A stretch of DNA of 64,000 nt, taken from contig NZ_CM002299.1 of NCBI RefSeq assembly GCF_000153125.2, positions 3,484,928 through 3,548,927 of the forward strand, given 5' to 3'. Position 1 is the stretch's first letter, and every line of letters starts with the position of its first letter. The translations under genes and the position numbers were made by a program. Positions 8,460 through 18,124 of this stretch are shown piece by piece. The notes beneath the pieces are model-generated. The model had not been told where the DNA came from. It saw only the letters and a program-made list of their open reading frames with translations, and ran no database searches. The DNA is from Congregibacter litoralis KT71 (lineage in GTDB: Bacteria > Pseudomonadota > Gammaproteobacteria > Pseudomonadales > Halieaceae).

Positions 8460-10493
8460 ATGTCCAACCCGCTTCTAGCCGATGGCCCTCTACCGCAATT
8501 TCAATCCATCCTGCCCGAGCATGTGGAACCGGCCATCGATGAGCTTCTGGCCCTCAACCGGGAGCAAATTATCCAGCGGCTGGAATCCGACGAAACACCC
8601 AGCTGGGAAAATTTTGTGGAGCCGCTGGAGCTTCTGGATAACCGCCTGTCCCGGGCCTGGTCACCGGTGTCTCATCTTAACGGCGTACTGAACAGCGAAG
8701 CGCTCCGGGAAGCTCACAGCGCCTGTCTGGCCAAGCTCTCGGATTTCAGCACGGAAATGGGCCAGAACGAAGCGCTGTATGAGGCCTACAAAGTGGTGGC
8801 AGAACATGCCGACGTGCTCAACGCCGATCAGAAAAAGTTTCTGAGCAATGTTCTGCGGGACTTCAAGCTCTCGGGTGTGGACCTCCCCGAAGACAAGAAG
8901 CAGCGCTACAAGGAAATACAGCAATCACTCTCGGCGTTGTCGAGTGACTTTTCCAACAAGGTTCTGGATGCGGGCAACACCTGGAGCAAGGCGATCACGA
9001 ACAGCGAAGAACTGGCGGGGCTACCCCAGACAGCCATGGACCTCGCAAAGCAGATGGCCGCCGACCGCGGCCTCGAGGGCTATCTTCTCACCCTGGATTT
9101 CCCTTCCTACCTGCCGGTGATGACCTACGCCGACGATGCCGTGCTCCGGGAGGAGATGTATCGCGCCTTTGCCACCCGGGCCAGCGATGAGGGTCCCCAG
9201 GCCGGGGAATTCGACAACACCGAGAACATGCGCGAGATTCTGGCGCTGCGTCACGAGGCGGCGCAGCTTTTGGGTTTTAACAACTACGCCGAGCGCTCCC
9301 TTGCCACCAAGATGGCGCGCAGCACCGACGAGGTCATGGGTTTTCTGAATGACCTGGCGCAGCGCTCCAAAGCCCAGGCCGAAGCGGAATTTGCGGAGCT
9401 CAAGGCCTACGCGGCCGAAGTGCATAATCATGGGGATCTTAAACCCTGGGACGTCGCTTACTTTAGCGAGAAGCTCCGCCAGCATCGCCACAACATCAGC
9501 GAAGAAGAGGTCAAACCCTACTTCCCCGTGAGCCGGGTGATTGCGGGTATGTTCGACGTCGTAGGAAAACTCTTCAGCGTCAGCTTCCACCGGGTCGACG
9601 ATGTGGAGACCTACCACCCCGACGTCAGTTTCTATGAAATCCGCGACCCCGATGGCAGCGTGCGGGCGCAGTTTTACTTTGACCTCTGTGCCCGACAGCA
9701 CAAGCGCGGCGGCGCCTGGATGGCGGACTGCCAGTCGCGTATGCAGACGGCCTCCTTCGAACAGATCCCCGTGGCCTATATGACCTGCAACTTCACACCG
9801 CCCGTTGGGGACGCCGATGTTCTCCTCAACCACCGCGAAGTGGAGACCCTGTTTCATGAATTCGGTCACGGACTCCACCACATGCTCACCCGCGTTAACT
9901 ATCCGGGCATTGCCGGCATCAGTGGCGTCGCCTGGGACGCGGTGGAGCTGCCCTCCCAATTCATGGAGAACTACTGCTGGGAACGGGAAGCCCTGGATCT
10001 GTTTGCCGCACACCATGAGACGGGAGAGCGCATTCCCGAGGATCTCTACGAGCGCATGATCGCCGCCAAAAACTTCCAGTCGGGCATGATGATGGTGCGA
10101 CAGCTGGAGTTCGCCCTCTTCGATTTCCGTATGCACCTTGAGTACGATCCCGCGACGGGCGATGCGATCTACAAGATTCTCGATGAAGTGCGAGAACAGG
10201 TGGCCGTGGTGCCCGCGCCGGCCTGGAACCGCTTTCCCCATGCCTTCTCCCACGTGTTTGGCGGCGGCTATGCCGCTGGCTATTACAGCTACAAGTGGGC
10301 CGAGGTGCTATCTGCAGATGCTTTCTCACGCTTTGAGGAAGAAGGCGTGTTTAACGAAGCCACGGGAAAACGCTTTCTCACAAGCATTCTCGAGCGCGGC
10401 GGTTCCGATGACGCCATGAACCTGTTTGTGGACTTTCGCGGCCGCGAACCCAAGGTCGATGCCCTCCTTCGACACACGGGCATCGCCGCTTAA
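8460..10493 (+). CDS. prlC: Oligopeptidase A (M3 zinc metallopeptidase)
   Basis: 677 aa, the normal length for PrlC. It degrades short peptides, including cleaved signal peptides, in the cytoplasm. The M3 signature HEFGHGLHH is at residues 466-474 with zinc ligands His466 and His470 and catalytic Glu467; the N-terminal NPLL...LPQFQSILPEHVEPAI is the family start. A C-terminal HVFGGGYAAGYYSYKWAEVLSADAF block is also diagnostic. The start is set at the ATG at 8460, as in other PrlC proteins; an ATG four codons earlier (8448) is possible. Single gene, divergent from the glycerol-dehydrogenase-like gene. Confidence 0.96.
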   Translation: MSNPLLADGPLPQFQSILPEHVEPAIDELLALNREQIIQRLESDETPSWENFVEPLELLDNRLSRAWSPVSHLNGVLNSEALREAHSACLAKLSDFSTEMGQNEALYEAYKVVAEHADVLNADQKKFLSNVLRDFKLSGVDLPEDKKQRYKEIQQSLSALSSDFSNKVLDAGNTWSKAITNSEELAGLPQTAMDLAKQMAADRGLEGYLLTLDFPSYLPVMTYADDAVLREEMYRAFATRASDEGPQAGEFDNTENMREILALRHEAAQLLGFNNYAERSLATKMARSTDEVMGFLNDLAQRSKAQAEAEFAELKAYAAEVHNHGDLKPWDVAYFSEKLRQHRHNISEEEVKPYFPVSRVIAGMFDVVGKLFSVSFHRVDDVETYHPDVSFYEIRDPDGSVRAQFYFDLCARQHKRGGAWMADCQSRMQTASFEQIPVAYMTCNFTPPVGDADVLLNHREVETLFHEFGHGLHHMLTRVNYPGIAGISGVAWDAVELPSQFMENYCWEREALDLFAAHHETGERIPEDLYERMIAAKNFQSGMMMVRQLEFALFDFRMHLEYDPATGDAIYKILDEVREQVAVVPAPAWNRFPHAFSHVFGGGYAAGYYSYKWAEVLSADAFSRFEEEGVFNEATGKRFLTSILERGGSDDAMNLFVDFRGREPKVDALLRHTGIAA

Positions 10494-10512
10494 CCCGGCG
10501 GCACTTTTCTTC

Positions 10513-11508
10513 TCAGCTTATGCCGGGGCTGCTGCTCGGGCTGGACGTCAGGTTCAGGGACTCAAGAAACGCGCTCACAGGCGCCAGAGAACGAACAGGG
10601 TCCTCTTCCTGAGGTACGTGTCCCAGCCCCGGCAGCGTGACCAGGCGGCTGTCGGGGAGATTCGCCTGATAGTCGGCTGCGTTCTCGATGGGAATGGCGC
10701 CATCCTCCTCACCCCACAGCAACAGCACGGGCACAGGGATGCGCGATAGCAGGGGCCTTGGGTCCACCAGCACGGTCTGCGCCATGCGCTTAATCAACGC
10801 ATCCCGGGACCCCGGGGCCAGCATCAGATCGTGGTAGCGCGATACCACGGCATCCGTAAGGATCTCGGGATTGCCGTAGGCGGGCCGCAGGCTCATCTCC
10901 AGCAAAAACCGCGGCAGCGTATAGCGCATGAGCTCTGTCATGGCAGACACCTCCGGGGCTTTACCGTATTCGAAGCCCTCGCTGGCGAAGCCATCGGGAG
11001 AGATAAGCACGAGACCGGAGACCCGCCCGGGATAGGCCGCCGCAAAGCGCCAGGCAAGCCGCCCACCGATGGAGTTACCGATCAAGACGACCCTGGCCAC
11101 CGCAAGGTCCTCCATGATCGCCGCCATCAACGCCAGGGTTCGCTCATCGGAGTAATCGCCCGAGGGGTCCGGGTGAGACAGTCCGGCTCCAGGCAGGTCC
11201 ATGCGAATCACACGGTACCGGTCCTCCAATGCCCGGGCCCAGGCGTCCCAGGTATGGAGGCTTGCCCCGAAGCCGTGAAGCAGGAACAGCGCCGGCGCGT
11301 CCGGGGGACCGGAAACCCGCAGGTGGAGACGCACGCCATCCACCTCCCGGAGGTCCTCCCCGCCCTGCAGGTATCGGGCCTCGAGTACCGAACGACTCTT
11401 ATCGGGGGTCCACAGGGCTCCAACGGCGACAAGGAGCAGAACAAGCAGCCCGATCGTGAGCTTCAGAGACACAGACACCGCGTCAGTCTGTGCCCTGCAG
11501 CCGTTCAC
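10513..11508 (-). CDS. Membrane-anchored alpha/beta hydrolase
   Basis: 331 aa. A hydrophobic N-terminal anchor (about residues 15-35) is followed by a complete alpha/beta-hydrolase: LFLLHGFGASLHTWDAW (oxyanion HG), nucleophile elbow GNSIGG with the catalytic Ser, WGEEDGAIP for the acid and GLGHVPQEE for the catalytic His. The most similar types are haloalkane dehalogenase/epoxide hydrolase-like esterases, but the substrate is open. The 5' end overlaps the penicillin-acylase gene upstream by 26 bases, so the two are translationally linked; a pair of amide and ester hydrolases suggests a shared scavenging or quorum-quenching role (inference). A GTG ten codons in is an alternative start. Confidence 0.85.
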   Translation of the reverse strand: MNGCRAQTDAVSVSLKLTIGLLVLLLVAVGALWTPDKSRSVLEARYLQGGEDLREVDGVRLHLRVSGPPDAPALFLLHGFGASLHTWDAWARALEDRYRVIRMDLPGAGLSHPDPSGDYSDERTLALMAAIMEDLAVARVVLIGNSIGGRLAWRFAAAYPGRVSGLVLISPDGFASEGFEYGKAPEVSAMTELMRYTLPRFLLEMSLRPAYGNPEILTDAVVSRYHDLMLAPGSRDALIKRMAQTVLVDPRPLLSRIPVPVLLLWGEEDGAIPIENAADYQANLPDSRLVTLPGLGHVPQEEDPVRSLAPVSAFLESLNLTSSPSSSPGIS

Positions 11509-13726
11509 CCGGGTGATAGCGGCGTACCGCCCGGGCGTCTACATCCTCGCGATAAAAGGCCACGTCCTTAAACTCCCGATCAATATAGGGCTGAGCCTGA
11601 TCGTAAAAATGCGGGGACTCGGGATCGCCGCTCTGGCCGCCGGCGAGAATACTTTTGGCGCGCACCCGGTCACCGAATTCCACTACCGCGACAAAGCTGT
11701 TGCCGGAGACCCCGTACAGACGTTTTGTGTTTCGCCCCACGGCCCGGTAAGACGCGAGGGCGCCCCAGTCTCCCGACGCCAGACCCACGGGGAGGCTGGG
11801 CTTATCGTCATCAAAACTGAGATTGATATCCCCCGATAATCGCTGGAAGCGGTTGATCTCCCCCCAGGGGGTGTTCCACTGACCGAAATCGTTTTCCAGG
11901 CGTTTTACCGCCGACGCAAACACGCGAAGCCGCTCATCGAGAGGCGACTCTTGGCCGAAATAGTTAATCAGCGCCATGCGCCGGAGCCCCCGGGGATTCG
12001 CGCCATCCTCCCGATACTGCATACCGTAAAACTGGGCCAGGGACATGGCGACGGAATCTTCGCGGGTACGCCTATCCCAATCCCGCAAAGCGGCAATGGG
12101 GGCTGCCAGCTCAGGATAGGGGTCTCCCCCGGCGTCATAAGCCTCAATCAGTCCGGAGATCAGGACCTCGAATCCCGGCAGGTAATTGTCGTAGGCCAGA
12201 TCAAGAAGCCCCTCCAGCGTTAGATCAGAAACACCCTCTAATACCTGCTGCGCATGGATGCCCCGAAAGTTTTCTTTATCGGGTGCCATGTACACCGGAT
12301 AATCCTCACGCCTGGGACTGAACGCTCCCGCTGCGGTAAAGGGTGTGGAGTTACAGTTTTGCAGCCAGCCGTTCTCGGGATTGATCACGGTGACAATCTC
12401 ATCCACCGTATGCAGGCCCTGCCAGTCCGTCGCGGGATTGCTACCGTCCACCGGCCTGGAAAAATCAAACTGCGTATTGCGCCGGGGGATGAAGTTGCCG
12501 TGGTAGTAGGCGATGTTGCCCGATGAATCGGCATACACGGTGTTGTTGGAGGAATTCGTGCGCAAATCCATCATCTCGTTGAAACCCTCAAGACCGGATT
12601 TCTTGCTACGCACGTAGGACTGCTCCAGTGCCGTCACGGGATCCCAGTTGATCCGGGTCGCAACCCATTGACCGTCGAGCATATGGGTAATGGGACCGTG
12701 GTGCGTGCGGTAACGGGGGAAGGTTCGCTCCGCCATGCCATCGGCGGTTTTGTAGCGCAGGGTGACTTCTGACACCTCAACGGGCCGCAATTCATCGCCA
12801 TAGCGATACATCAAGGCGCCGTCAGCACCATCAGCATCCTCGACAATCTCTTCGACGAACTCGTCCATAAAATCCACACCGGTGGAGGTATGCATCCAGC
12901 CCGTGTGTTCGTTAAAACCCTGGTAGACAAAAAACTGCCCCCAGGTGACGGCGCCGTAGGCGTTCAGGCCCTCCTCACTCACCACGTGGACCTCACCGCG
13001 AAAGTACAGCGAGGTGTGAGGATTGATCAGCAGCATGGCATTGCCGGAGCGCGTGTGCTCACCGGCGATGGCAAAGCCGTTGGAACCCAGATGCTGTTCG
13101 TAGCCCAGCGTCGGCTCCCGCGCCTGCTCCAATTGCGCTAGGGCGATGGAGCGCCCTTCGCCGTAAAAAGCCTTGATACCATCAAGCGGAATTTGCTCGA
13201 TATCACCGCCGATAGAGCCCTCGAAAAAGAACATGGGCATCCAGGGCTCAAAGCGGGTGAGGACCTTGGGCGTCACCTCCGGATGTGTCGCCAGGTAATA
13301 GTTCAATCCATCGGCAAATGCGTCACAGAGGGCCTGAAGCCATGGCGGCGCCTTGGCGTAGGCGGCTTTCGCTTCGTCCGTGGACATATACAGCCGGGCG
13401 CGGAGGTCGCTGAAAAGCGCGGCCTCCCCCTCGGCTTCCGCCAGGCGGCCGATCGCCCAGTAATAGTTGCGCTCCACTCTCGGAAAATCATCCTCCGCCT
13501 GGGCATACAGCAGGCCGAACACCGCGTCCGCATCGGTCTTGGCGTAAATGTGGGGCACACCGTAATCATCCCGGATGATAGTGACGGCCGCAGCACGCGC
13601 CTCGAGACGCGCAAGCTCAGGATCCACGGCAACACTTTTCTCACTCTCACAGGCCGTGAGCACCACAACGGTGCAGAGGGCGACCCACCAACGGAACACT
13701 GCAGAAAAACGCATAAATCCACTCAC
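11483..13726 (-). CDS. Penicillin acylase family lipoprotein (Ntn hydrolase)
   Basis: 747 aa, the usual length. The signal ends in a lipobox (VLTAC), so it is a lipoprotein; relatives include periplasmic acyl-homoserine-lactone and penicillin acylases. The family start TIIRDDYGVPHIYAKTDADAVFGLLYAQAEDDFPR is present. The autocatalytic processing site is LGSNGFAIAG, where the Ser becomes the N-terminal nucleophile of the beta-subunit. Later, GNIAYYHGNFIPRRN and the TDWQG region match the family. Such enzymes hydrolyse amide-linked acyl chains; AHL acylase activity is possible but not shown. It is first in a pair with the alpha/beta hydrolase at 10513. Confidence 0.88.
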   Translation of the reverse strand: MSGFMRFSAVFRWWVALCTVVVLTACESEKSVAVDPELARLEARAAAVTIIRDDYGVPHIYAKTDADAVFGLLYAQAEDDFPRVERNYYWAIGRLAEAEGEAALFSDLRARLYMSTDEAKAAYAKAPPWLQALCDAFADGLNYYLATHPEVTPKVLTRFEPWMPMFFFEGSIGGDIEQIPLDGIKAFYGEGRSIALAQLEQAREPTLGYEQHLGSNGFAIAGEHTRSGNAMLLINPHTSLYFRGEVHVVSEEGLNAYGAVTWGQFFVYQGFNEHTGWMHTSTGVDFMDEFVEEIVEDADGADGALMYRYGDELRPVEVSEVTLRYKTADGMAERTFPRYRTHHGPITHMLDGQWVATRINWDPVTALEQSYVRSKKSGLEGFNEMMDLRTNSSNNTVYADSSGNIAYYHGNFIPRRNTQFDFSRPVDGSNPATDWQGLHTVDEIVTVINPENGWLQNCNSTPFTAAGAFSPRREDYPVYMAPDKENFRGIHAQQVLEGVSDLTLEGLLDLAYDNYLPGFEVLISGLIEAYDAGGDPYPELAAPIAALRDWDRRTREDSVAMSLAQFYGMQYREDGANPRGLRRMALINYFGQESPLDERLRVFASAVKRLENDFGQWNTPWGEINRFQRLSGDINLSFDDDKPSLPVGLASGDWGALASYRAVGRNTKRLYGVSGNSFVAVVEFGDRVRAKSILAGGQSGDPESPHFYDQAQPYIDREFKDVAFYREDVDARAVRRYHPGERLQGTD

Positions 13727-13881
13727 TGTTTACGGGCTACAAAAACATCACGTTATCACCGAAGCGTCACAAAAACGTCACCGTTTCGCCGCATTTTCTT
13801 CATCAATCTGTCATGCAGCTGCCACAGGCTTGTCATCTTTGCTTTCGCCCGCATCGGGCCCCATCGGAAGGGAGTTAACGC

Positions 13882-15738
13882 ATGTCCTACAAACGTTTAC
13901 TAATCAGTCTTGCCCTTATCGGACCTCTGAGTCTAGCGGGTTGCGAGGGCGACGACGGTGCCGATGGCGCCCAGGGCCCGGCCGGACCCGCGGGCCCTGC
14001 AGGCGAGCCTGGCACGGACGGCTCAAGCAGCAGTGCCAGCACCATAGCCCTGAGTTTTCTGGGCCGTTATGAAACAGCGGAGTTCGATGAGTCCGCCGCA
14101 GAGATCGTTGACTACGACCCCGCCACCGAGCAGGCCTTCGTGGTCAATGCAAACTCCGGACAAATCGATGTTATCGACATCAGTTCGCCTTCGACCCCGA
14201 CTCTTGCCAGCTCCCTTGACGTGGCCGCAGACGTTGCGGGGGCGATTGCCGACCTGGCCGATGCCTCTGCCCTCGGCGCTGCAAACAGCGTAGCCGTCTC
14301 CGATGGCGCCCTGGCCGTTGCCATCGAGGCAGACACCAAGCAAGACAACGGTTACATCGCTTTCTATCAGACCGACGGCACATTCCTCTCTGCCGTCGAG
14401 GTCGGCGCGCTTCCCGACATGGTGACCTTTACACCCGATGGCAACAGCGTACTGGTCGCCAACGAAGGCGAGCCCAATGGCGATTACAGTGTTGACCCCG
14501 AAGGCAGCGTCAGCCTCATTGACGTCTCAGGCGGCGTGTCTGCCGTCACCCAGGCGGATGTGACTATGCTGGATTTCACGGCGTTTAACAGCGGCGGCAG
14601 CAAGTCTCTGGGCAGCGGGGTGCGAATCTCGGCCAAGGCAGCCAGTGTTGCTCAGGACCTCGAGCCGGAATACCTCACCGTGTCTTCGGACAGCAGCACC
14701 GCCTGGGTCGCTCTCCAGGAAAACAACGCCGTGGCGGTGGTTGATATCGCCGGCGCAGAAATCTCCGCCGTTCTGGGACTGGGTTACAAGGATCACGGTC
14801 TCATCGGCAACGAATTGGATGCGAGCAACCGCGACGGTGGTGCCAATCTCCAAAGCTGGCCCCTGCGCGGACTGTTCATGCCCGACACGATCACCAGCTA
14901 TGACTATGCGGGCAGCACCTATCTGGTTACGGCCAACGAGGGCGATGCCCGGGAGTACCTGACCGATGCCAGCGACGAGGCCGACTGCACGGCCCAGGGC
15001 GGCTTTGATTTTGACGACGGTGATTGCTTCCACTACCTCGACGAGATTCGCGCGGGCGATCTTCTGGATGTGGGCGCGACCGTTGAGCTGGGCAACCTCA
15101 GCCGCTTCGCTCCCGACCTGGAAACCCTGCTCCAGAACGAAAACCTCGGTCGTATCAAGATTGTCGTTGATCAGGGCGTGACCGGCTGCAGTGATCTGGC
15201 TACCACCGGGCAGCCCGATGCCAGCTGCAGCTATGAAGCACTTTACAGCTACGGCGCCCGCTCCTTCTCCATCTGGGAGGGCAGCACCGGTGCCCTGGTT
15301 TTTGACAGTGGCAGTGACTTTGAACTGATCACGGCCCAGCGTCTCGGCGAGGGCTTTAATGCCAGCAACGATGACAACGAGGGCGATGATCGTTCCGACG
15401 ACAAAGGGCCTGAGCCCGAGGCTGTGGAAGTTGCTACCATCGGCGGCAACACCTATGCCTTCATCGCTCTCGAGCGCGTCGGAGGCATCATGGTCTACGA
15501 CATCAGCAACCCCCAGTCCGCGGAGTTCGTGCAGTACATCAGCACCCGGGACTTCTCTGTAGATATCGGCGATCTGGTCGATGCGGGCGACTTTTCCGCT
15601 GCGGGTGATCTTGGTCCCGAGTCCATCAAGTTTGTCGCCGCCGATGACAGCCCCAGTGGCGAACCCATTCTCATCGTCGGCAACGAGGTCAGCGGCACCA
15701 CGGCGATCTTTGGCGTGACGGTCGTCGGTAGCGACTAA
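13882..15738 (+). CDS. Choice-of-anchor I-like surface lipoprotein with collagen-like stalk
   Basis: 618 aa. The lipobox LSLAGC makes it a lipoprotein. Directly after the Cys comes a Gly-X-Y tract (residues about 24-48, repeated G-P-A/G-A-Q units) resembling a short collagen-like triple helix. The rest is a beta-propeller-like chain with phrases seen in 'choice-of-anchor I' proteins: VNANSGQIDVIDIS, NEGEPNGDYSVDPEGSVS, LVTANEGDAREY, DDRSDDKGPEPEAVEV. Its family is often associated with phosphatase or phytase-like surface proteins, but no catalytic residues can be pinned down here. Monocistronic, ending in a strong terminator. Confidence 0.82.
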   Translation: MSYKRLLISLALIGPLSLAGCEGDDGADGAQGPAGPAGPAGEPGTDGSSSSASTIALSFLGRYETAEFDESAAEIVDYDPATEQAFVVNANSGQIDVIDISSPSTPTLASSLDVAADVAGAIADLADASALGAANSVAVSDGALAVAIEADTKQDNGYIAFYQTDGTFLSAVEVGALPDMVTFTPDGNSVLVANEGEPNGDYSVDPEGSVSLIDVSGGVSAVTQADVTMLDFTAFNSGGSKSLGSGVRISAKAASVAQDLEPEYLTVSSDSSTAWVALQENNAVAVVDIAGAEISAVLGLGYKDHGLIGNELDASNRDGGANLQSWPLRGLFMPDTITSYDYAGSTYLVTANEGDAREYLTDASDEADCTAQGGFDFDDGDCFHYLDEIRAGDLLDVGATVELGNLSRFAPDLETLLQNENLGRIKIVVDQGVTGCSDLATTGQPDASCSYEALYSYGARSFSIWEGSTGALVFDSGSDFELITAQRLGEGFNASNDDNEGDDRSDDKGPEPEAVEVATIGGNTYAFIALERVGGIMVYDISNPQSAEFVQYISTRDFSVDIGDLVDAGDFSAAGDLGPESIKFVAADDSPSGEPILIVGNEVSGTTAIFGVTVVGSD

Positions 15739-15763
15739 GGCCCCTAACAGCAGCTAAAGCAGC

Positions 15764-15794
15764 CCCGCCTACTTCTCCAGGCGGGTTTTTTTTT
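15764..15794 (+). terminator. Rho-independent terminator of the collagen-stalk lipoprotein gene
   Basis: A 7-bp perfect stem (CCCGCCT / AGGCGGG) with an 8-base loop is followed directly by nine T residues, 26 bases after the stop codon at 15738. Confidence 0.92.
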
Positions 15795-15797
15795 CGC

Positions 15798-16019
15798 CTA
15801 ATTTTCATCTTGCAAGCAGGCAGCTTCCGCTTCCTGAGCAAAGCGCATCGCCCGCTCCTTATCGCCCATGGGTGAAAACACATAGGTCTCGTTGAATCTG
15901 TTGTAGCGGTCCTGAGCCACCAGGCAAGGAAACTCCGACTGTGGTAAATCACCCGTGCAGCCCGTGAACCCCAAGGTGAGCATTACAACAGACGCCGCCA
16001 TGACCCGAGATCGGTGCAT
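15798..16019 (-). CDS. Small lipoprotein of unknown function
   Basis: 73 aa. The N-terminus MHRSRVMAASVVMLTLGFTGC is a short signal peptide with a lipobox, leaving a mature chain of about 53 aa that contains two more Cys and Tyr/Phe/Arg-rich helical sequence. No family is recognised. Its stop lies a few bases from the terminator of the convergent gene, so it may use the reverse side of that hairpin. Confidence 0.6.
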   Translation of the reverse strand: MHRSRVMAASVVMLTLGFTGCTGDLPQSEFPCLVAQDRYNRFNETYVFSPMGDKERAMRFAQEAEAACLQDEN

Positions 16020-16123
16020 ATCGTAAGAAACCCCTTCATTGCAGATTGCATAAGCAACCCGGATAAATCAGCATAGCGCCCTCTCGCGTCACAACACAGT
16101 CATATTCTCAGGGGAACCCGGTC

Positions 16124-17095
16124 ATGAAAACGCGCATCACGGAAATGTTTGGCATTGAGCATCCGATTATCCAGGGCGGCATGCACTATGTCGGTTTTGC
16201 GGAGCTCGCCGCTGCCGTATCCAACGCCGGCGGCCTGGGCATTATTACGGGACTCACCCAGAAAACGCCGGAGGATCTGGCCAATGAAATCGCCCGCTGC
16301 AAGGAGATGACGGACAAACCCTTCGGCGTAAACGTGACGTTTTTACCCGTGGTCAACGCTCCGGACTATCCGGGCATCATCAAGGTCATCATCGACGGTG
16401 GCGTCAAGGTGGTAGAGACCGCAGGCAACAATCCCTCCGAGTATCTGCCGGCGCTCAAGGAAGCCGGCGTCAAGGTAATTCACAAATGCACCGCGGTACG
16501 CCACGCCCTCAAGGCCCAGAAAATCGGTTGTGACGCGGTATCCGTGGATGGCTTCGAGTGCGGCGGCCACCCCGGCGAAGACGACATTCCCAATATGATT
16601 CTCCTGCCCCGGGCCGCCGATGAGCTTGAGATTCCTTTTGTGTCGTCCGGGGGCATGGCGGACGCTCGCTCCCTCGTGGCCTCCCTGGCCATGGGCGCCG
16701 AGGGCATGAACATGGGCACGCGCTTCCTGGCCACGAAGGAGGCTCCCGTCCACGAAAATGTGAAGCAGGCAATCCTCCAGGCCACAGAGCTGGACACGCG
16801 ACTGGTGATGCGACCCCTGCGCAACACCGAGCGGGTGCTCAACAACCCCGCCGTCGAGAAAATCCTCGCCACAGAAAAAGCCAAAGGCAAGGATCTGGAG
16901 TTTGGTGATATCGCCGAAGAGGTGGCAGGGGTCTACCCCCGTGTGATGATGGAGGGCGACGTGGAATGCGGTGCCTGGTCCTGCGGCATGGTCGCGGGCC
17001 TGATCAACGACATCCCGAGCTGCGATGAGCTCATCAGCAGAATCATGGCGGACGCCGAGGCCATGATCCGCCAGCGACTGAGCGGTATGCTGTAG
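16124..17095 (+). CDS. Nitronate monooxygenase family flavoprotein
   Basis: 323 aa, FMN-dependent TIM barrel of the nitronate monooxygenase/2-nitropropane dioxygenase family. The family start ITEMFGIEHPIIQGGM, then SNAGGLGIITGL, the glycine-rich phosphate loop around VDGFECGGHPGEDD, and SSGGMADARSL with the terminal phosphate-binding GAEGMNMGTRFL are all present. It would oxidise alkyl nitronates such as propionate-3-nitronate, or act as an enoyl-ACP reductase-like flavoprotein (FabK is a relative). Monocistronic or loosely coupled to the AEC transporter 38 bases downstream. Confidence 0.9.
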   Translation: MKTRITEMFGIEHPIIQGGMHYVGFAELAAAVSNAGGLGIITGLTQKTPEDLANEIARCKEMTDKPFGVNVTFLPVVNAPDYPGIIKVIIDGGVKVVETAGNNPSEYLPALKEAGVKVIHKCTAVRHALKAQKIGCDAVSVDGFECGGHPGEDDIPNMILLPRAADELEIPFVSSGGMADARSLVASLAMGAEGMNMGTRFLATKEAPVHENVKQAILQATELDTRLVMRPLRNTERVLNNPAVEKILATEKAKGKDLEFGDIAEEVAGVYPRVMMEGDVECGAWSCGMVAGLINDIPSCDELISRIMADAEAMIRQRLSGML

Positions 17096-17133
17096 CTCAG
17101 TTATCCACTGCTCCACGTTGCGCTTAGCGCACC

Positions 17134-18045
17134 ATGAACGTCACCGGCGCTTCCTTCCTTGATCTGGGAACCTTTGCCCGCATCGCGGGCATTCTGTTTC
17201 CCATTGTTGCCATCGTCATCGCCGGCTTCTTCTACGGCCGCAAACACAATCCCGAAATGTCCGTGGCCAATCGCCTCAATATGGATGTGTTTGTCCCTGC
17301 CCTGATTCTCGGCGCGATGATGAGCAAGAGTTTTGACCCGGTGCGCTATGCCGGCCTGGCAGCCGGAGCGGCGCTCATCGTTCTGTGTAGCGGGCTCATG
17401 GCCCGCCCCCTCGCCAAGGTCCTGGGCATCGAGTGGCGAACCTTCGTGCCGCCCATGATGTTCAACAACTCCGCAAACATCGGTATTCCCCTGGCAGTGC
17501 TGGCCTGGGGAGATGATGCATTGGCTGCGGCGGTTATCCTCTACAGCGTCTCCAATGTGCTGCACTTCTCCGTGGGTCTGCACATGCTCGATCGCGATGC
17601 ACAGCTCAAAACCCTGTGGCGCAACCCCACGCTCCTGGCCGTATTTGCCGGACTCGGCATCTCCCTCATGAGTATTCCCGTCTGGCCGCCCCTGGTAGCG
17701 GCGCTGCAGCTCATGGGGAACGTGGCGGTACCGCTACTGCTGTTTGCCCTGGGTGTGCGCATGCGCGAAATCCGCTTTGACGCCCTCACCGCACCCCTCG
17801 TTGGCGCTTTTCTGAAGCCTGCCGTTGGCATGCTCCTGGCTTGGGGTTTCTCGCGATTGCTGGGACTCAATGAACGGGACACGGCAATGCTCATTGTCTT
17901 TGGCGCCCTTCCCCCGGCGGTCATGAACTTTTTGTTTGCAGAGCGCTACGCCCGGGATCCCCAGCGCGTCGCGGCGATTGTGCTTATAGGCAATCTCGCA
18001 TCCCTGATCCTTCTTCCGCTAGCCCTGGGTATTGTGCTGCAATGA
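17134..18045 (+). CDS. AEC-family (auxin efflux carrier-like) transporter
   Basis: 303 aa, about ten hydrophobic segments. The family features are seen: VFVPALILGAMMSKSF in the first half, FNNSANIGIPLAVLAWG (the N-rich discontinuous-helix motif), and FGALPPAVMNFLFAERY in the C-terminal half. AEC carriers export organic anions. The substrate is unknown. It follows the nitronate monooxygenase and precedes an SDR gene, all in the same direction. Confidence 0.88.
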   Translation: MNVTGASFLDLGTFARIAGILFPIVAIVIAGFFYGRKHNPEMSVANRLNMDVFVPALILGAMMSKSFDPVRYAGLAAGAALIVLCSGLMARPLAKVLGIEWRTFVPPMMFNNSANIGIPLAVLAWGDDALAAAVILYSVSNVLHFSVGLHMLDRDAQLKTLWRNPTLLAVFAGLGISLMSIPVWPPLVAALQLMGNVAVPLLLFALGVRMREIRFDALTAPLVGAFLKPAVGMLLAWGFSRLLGLNERDTAMLIVFGALPPAVMNFLFAERYARDPQRVAAIVLIGNLASLILLPLALGIVLQ

Positions 18046-18124
18046 AGCGTGTTCAGTGGCTGCCCTTGACCTGGCCCCTCAAGTACTGGAGGGTGCGTCA
18101 GCACTATTTGCGGAGAACCTTCTT

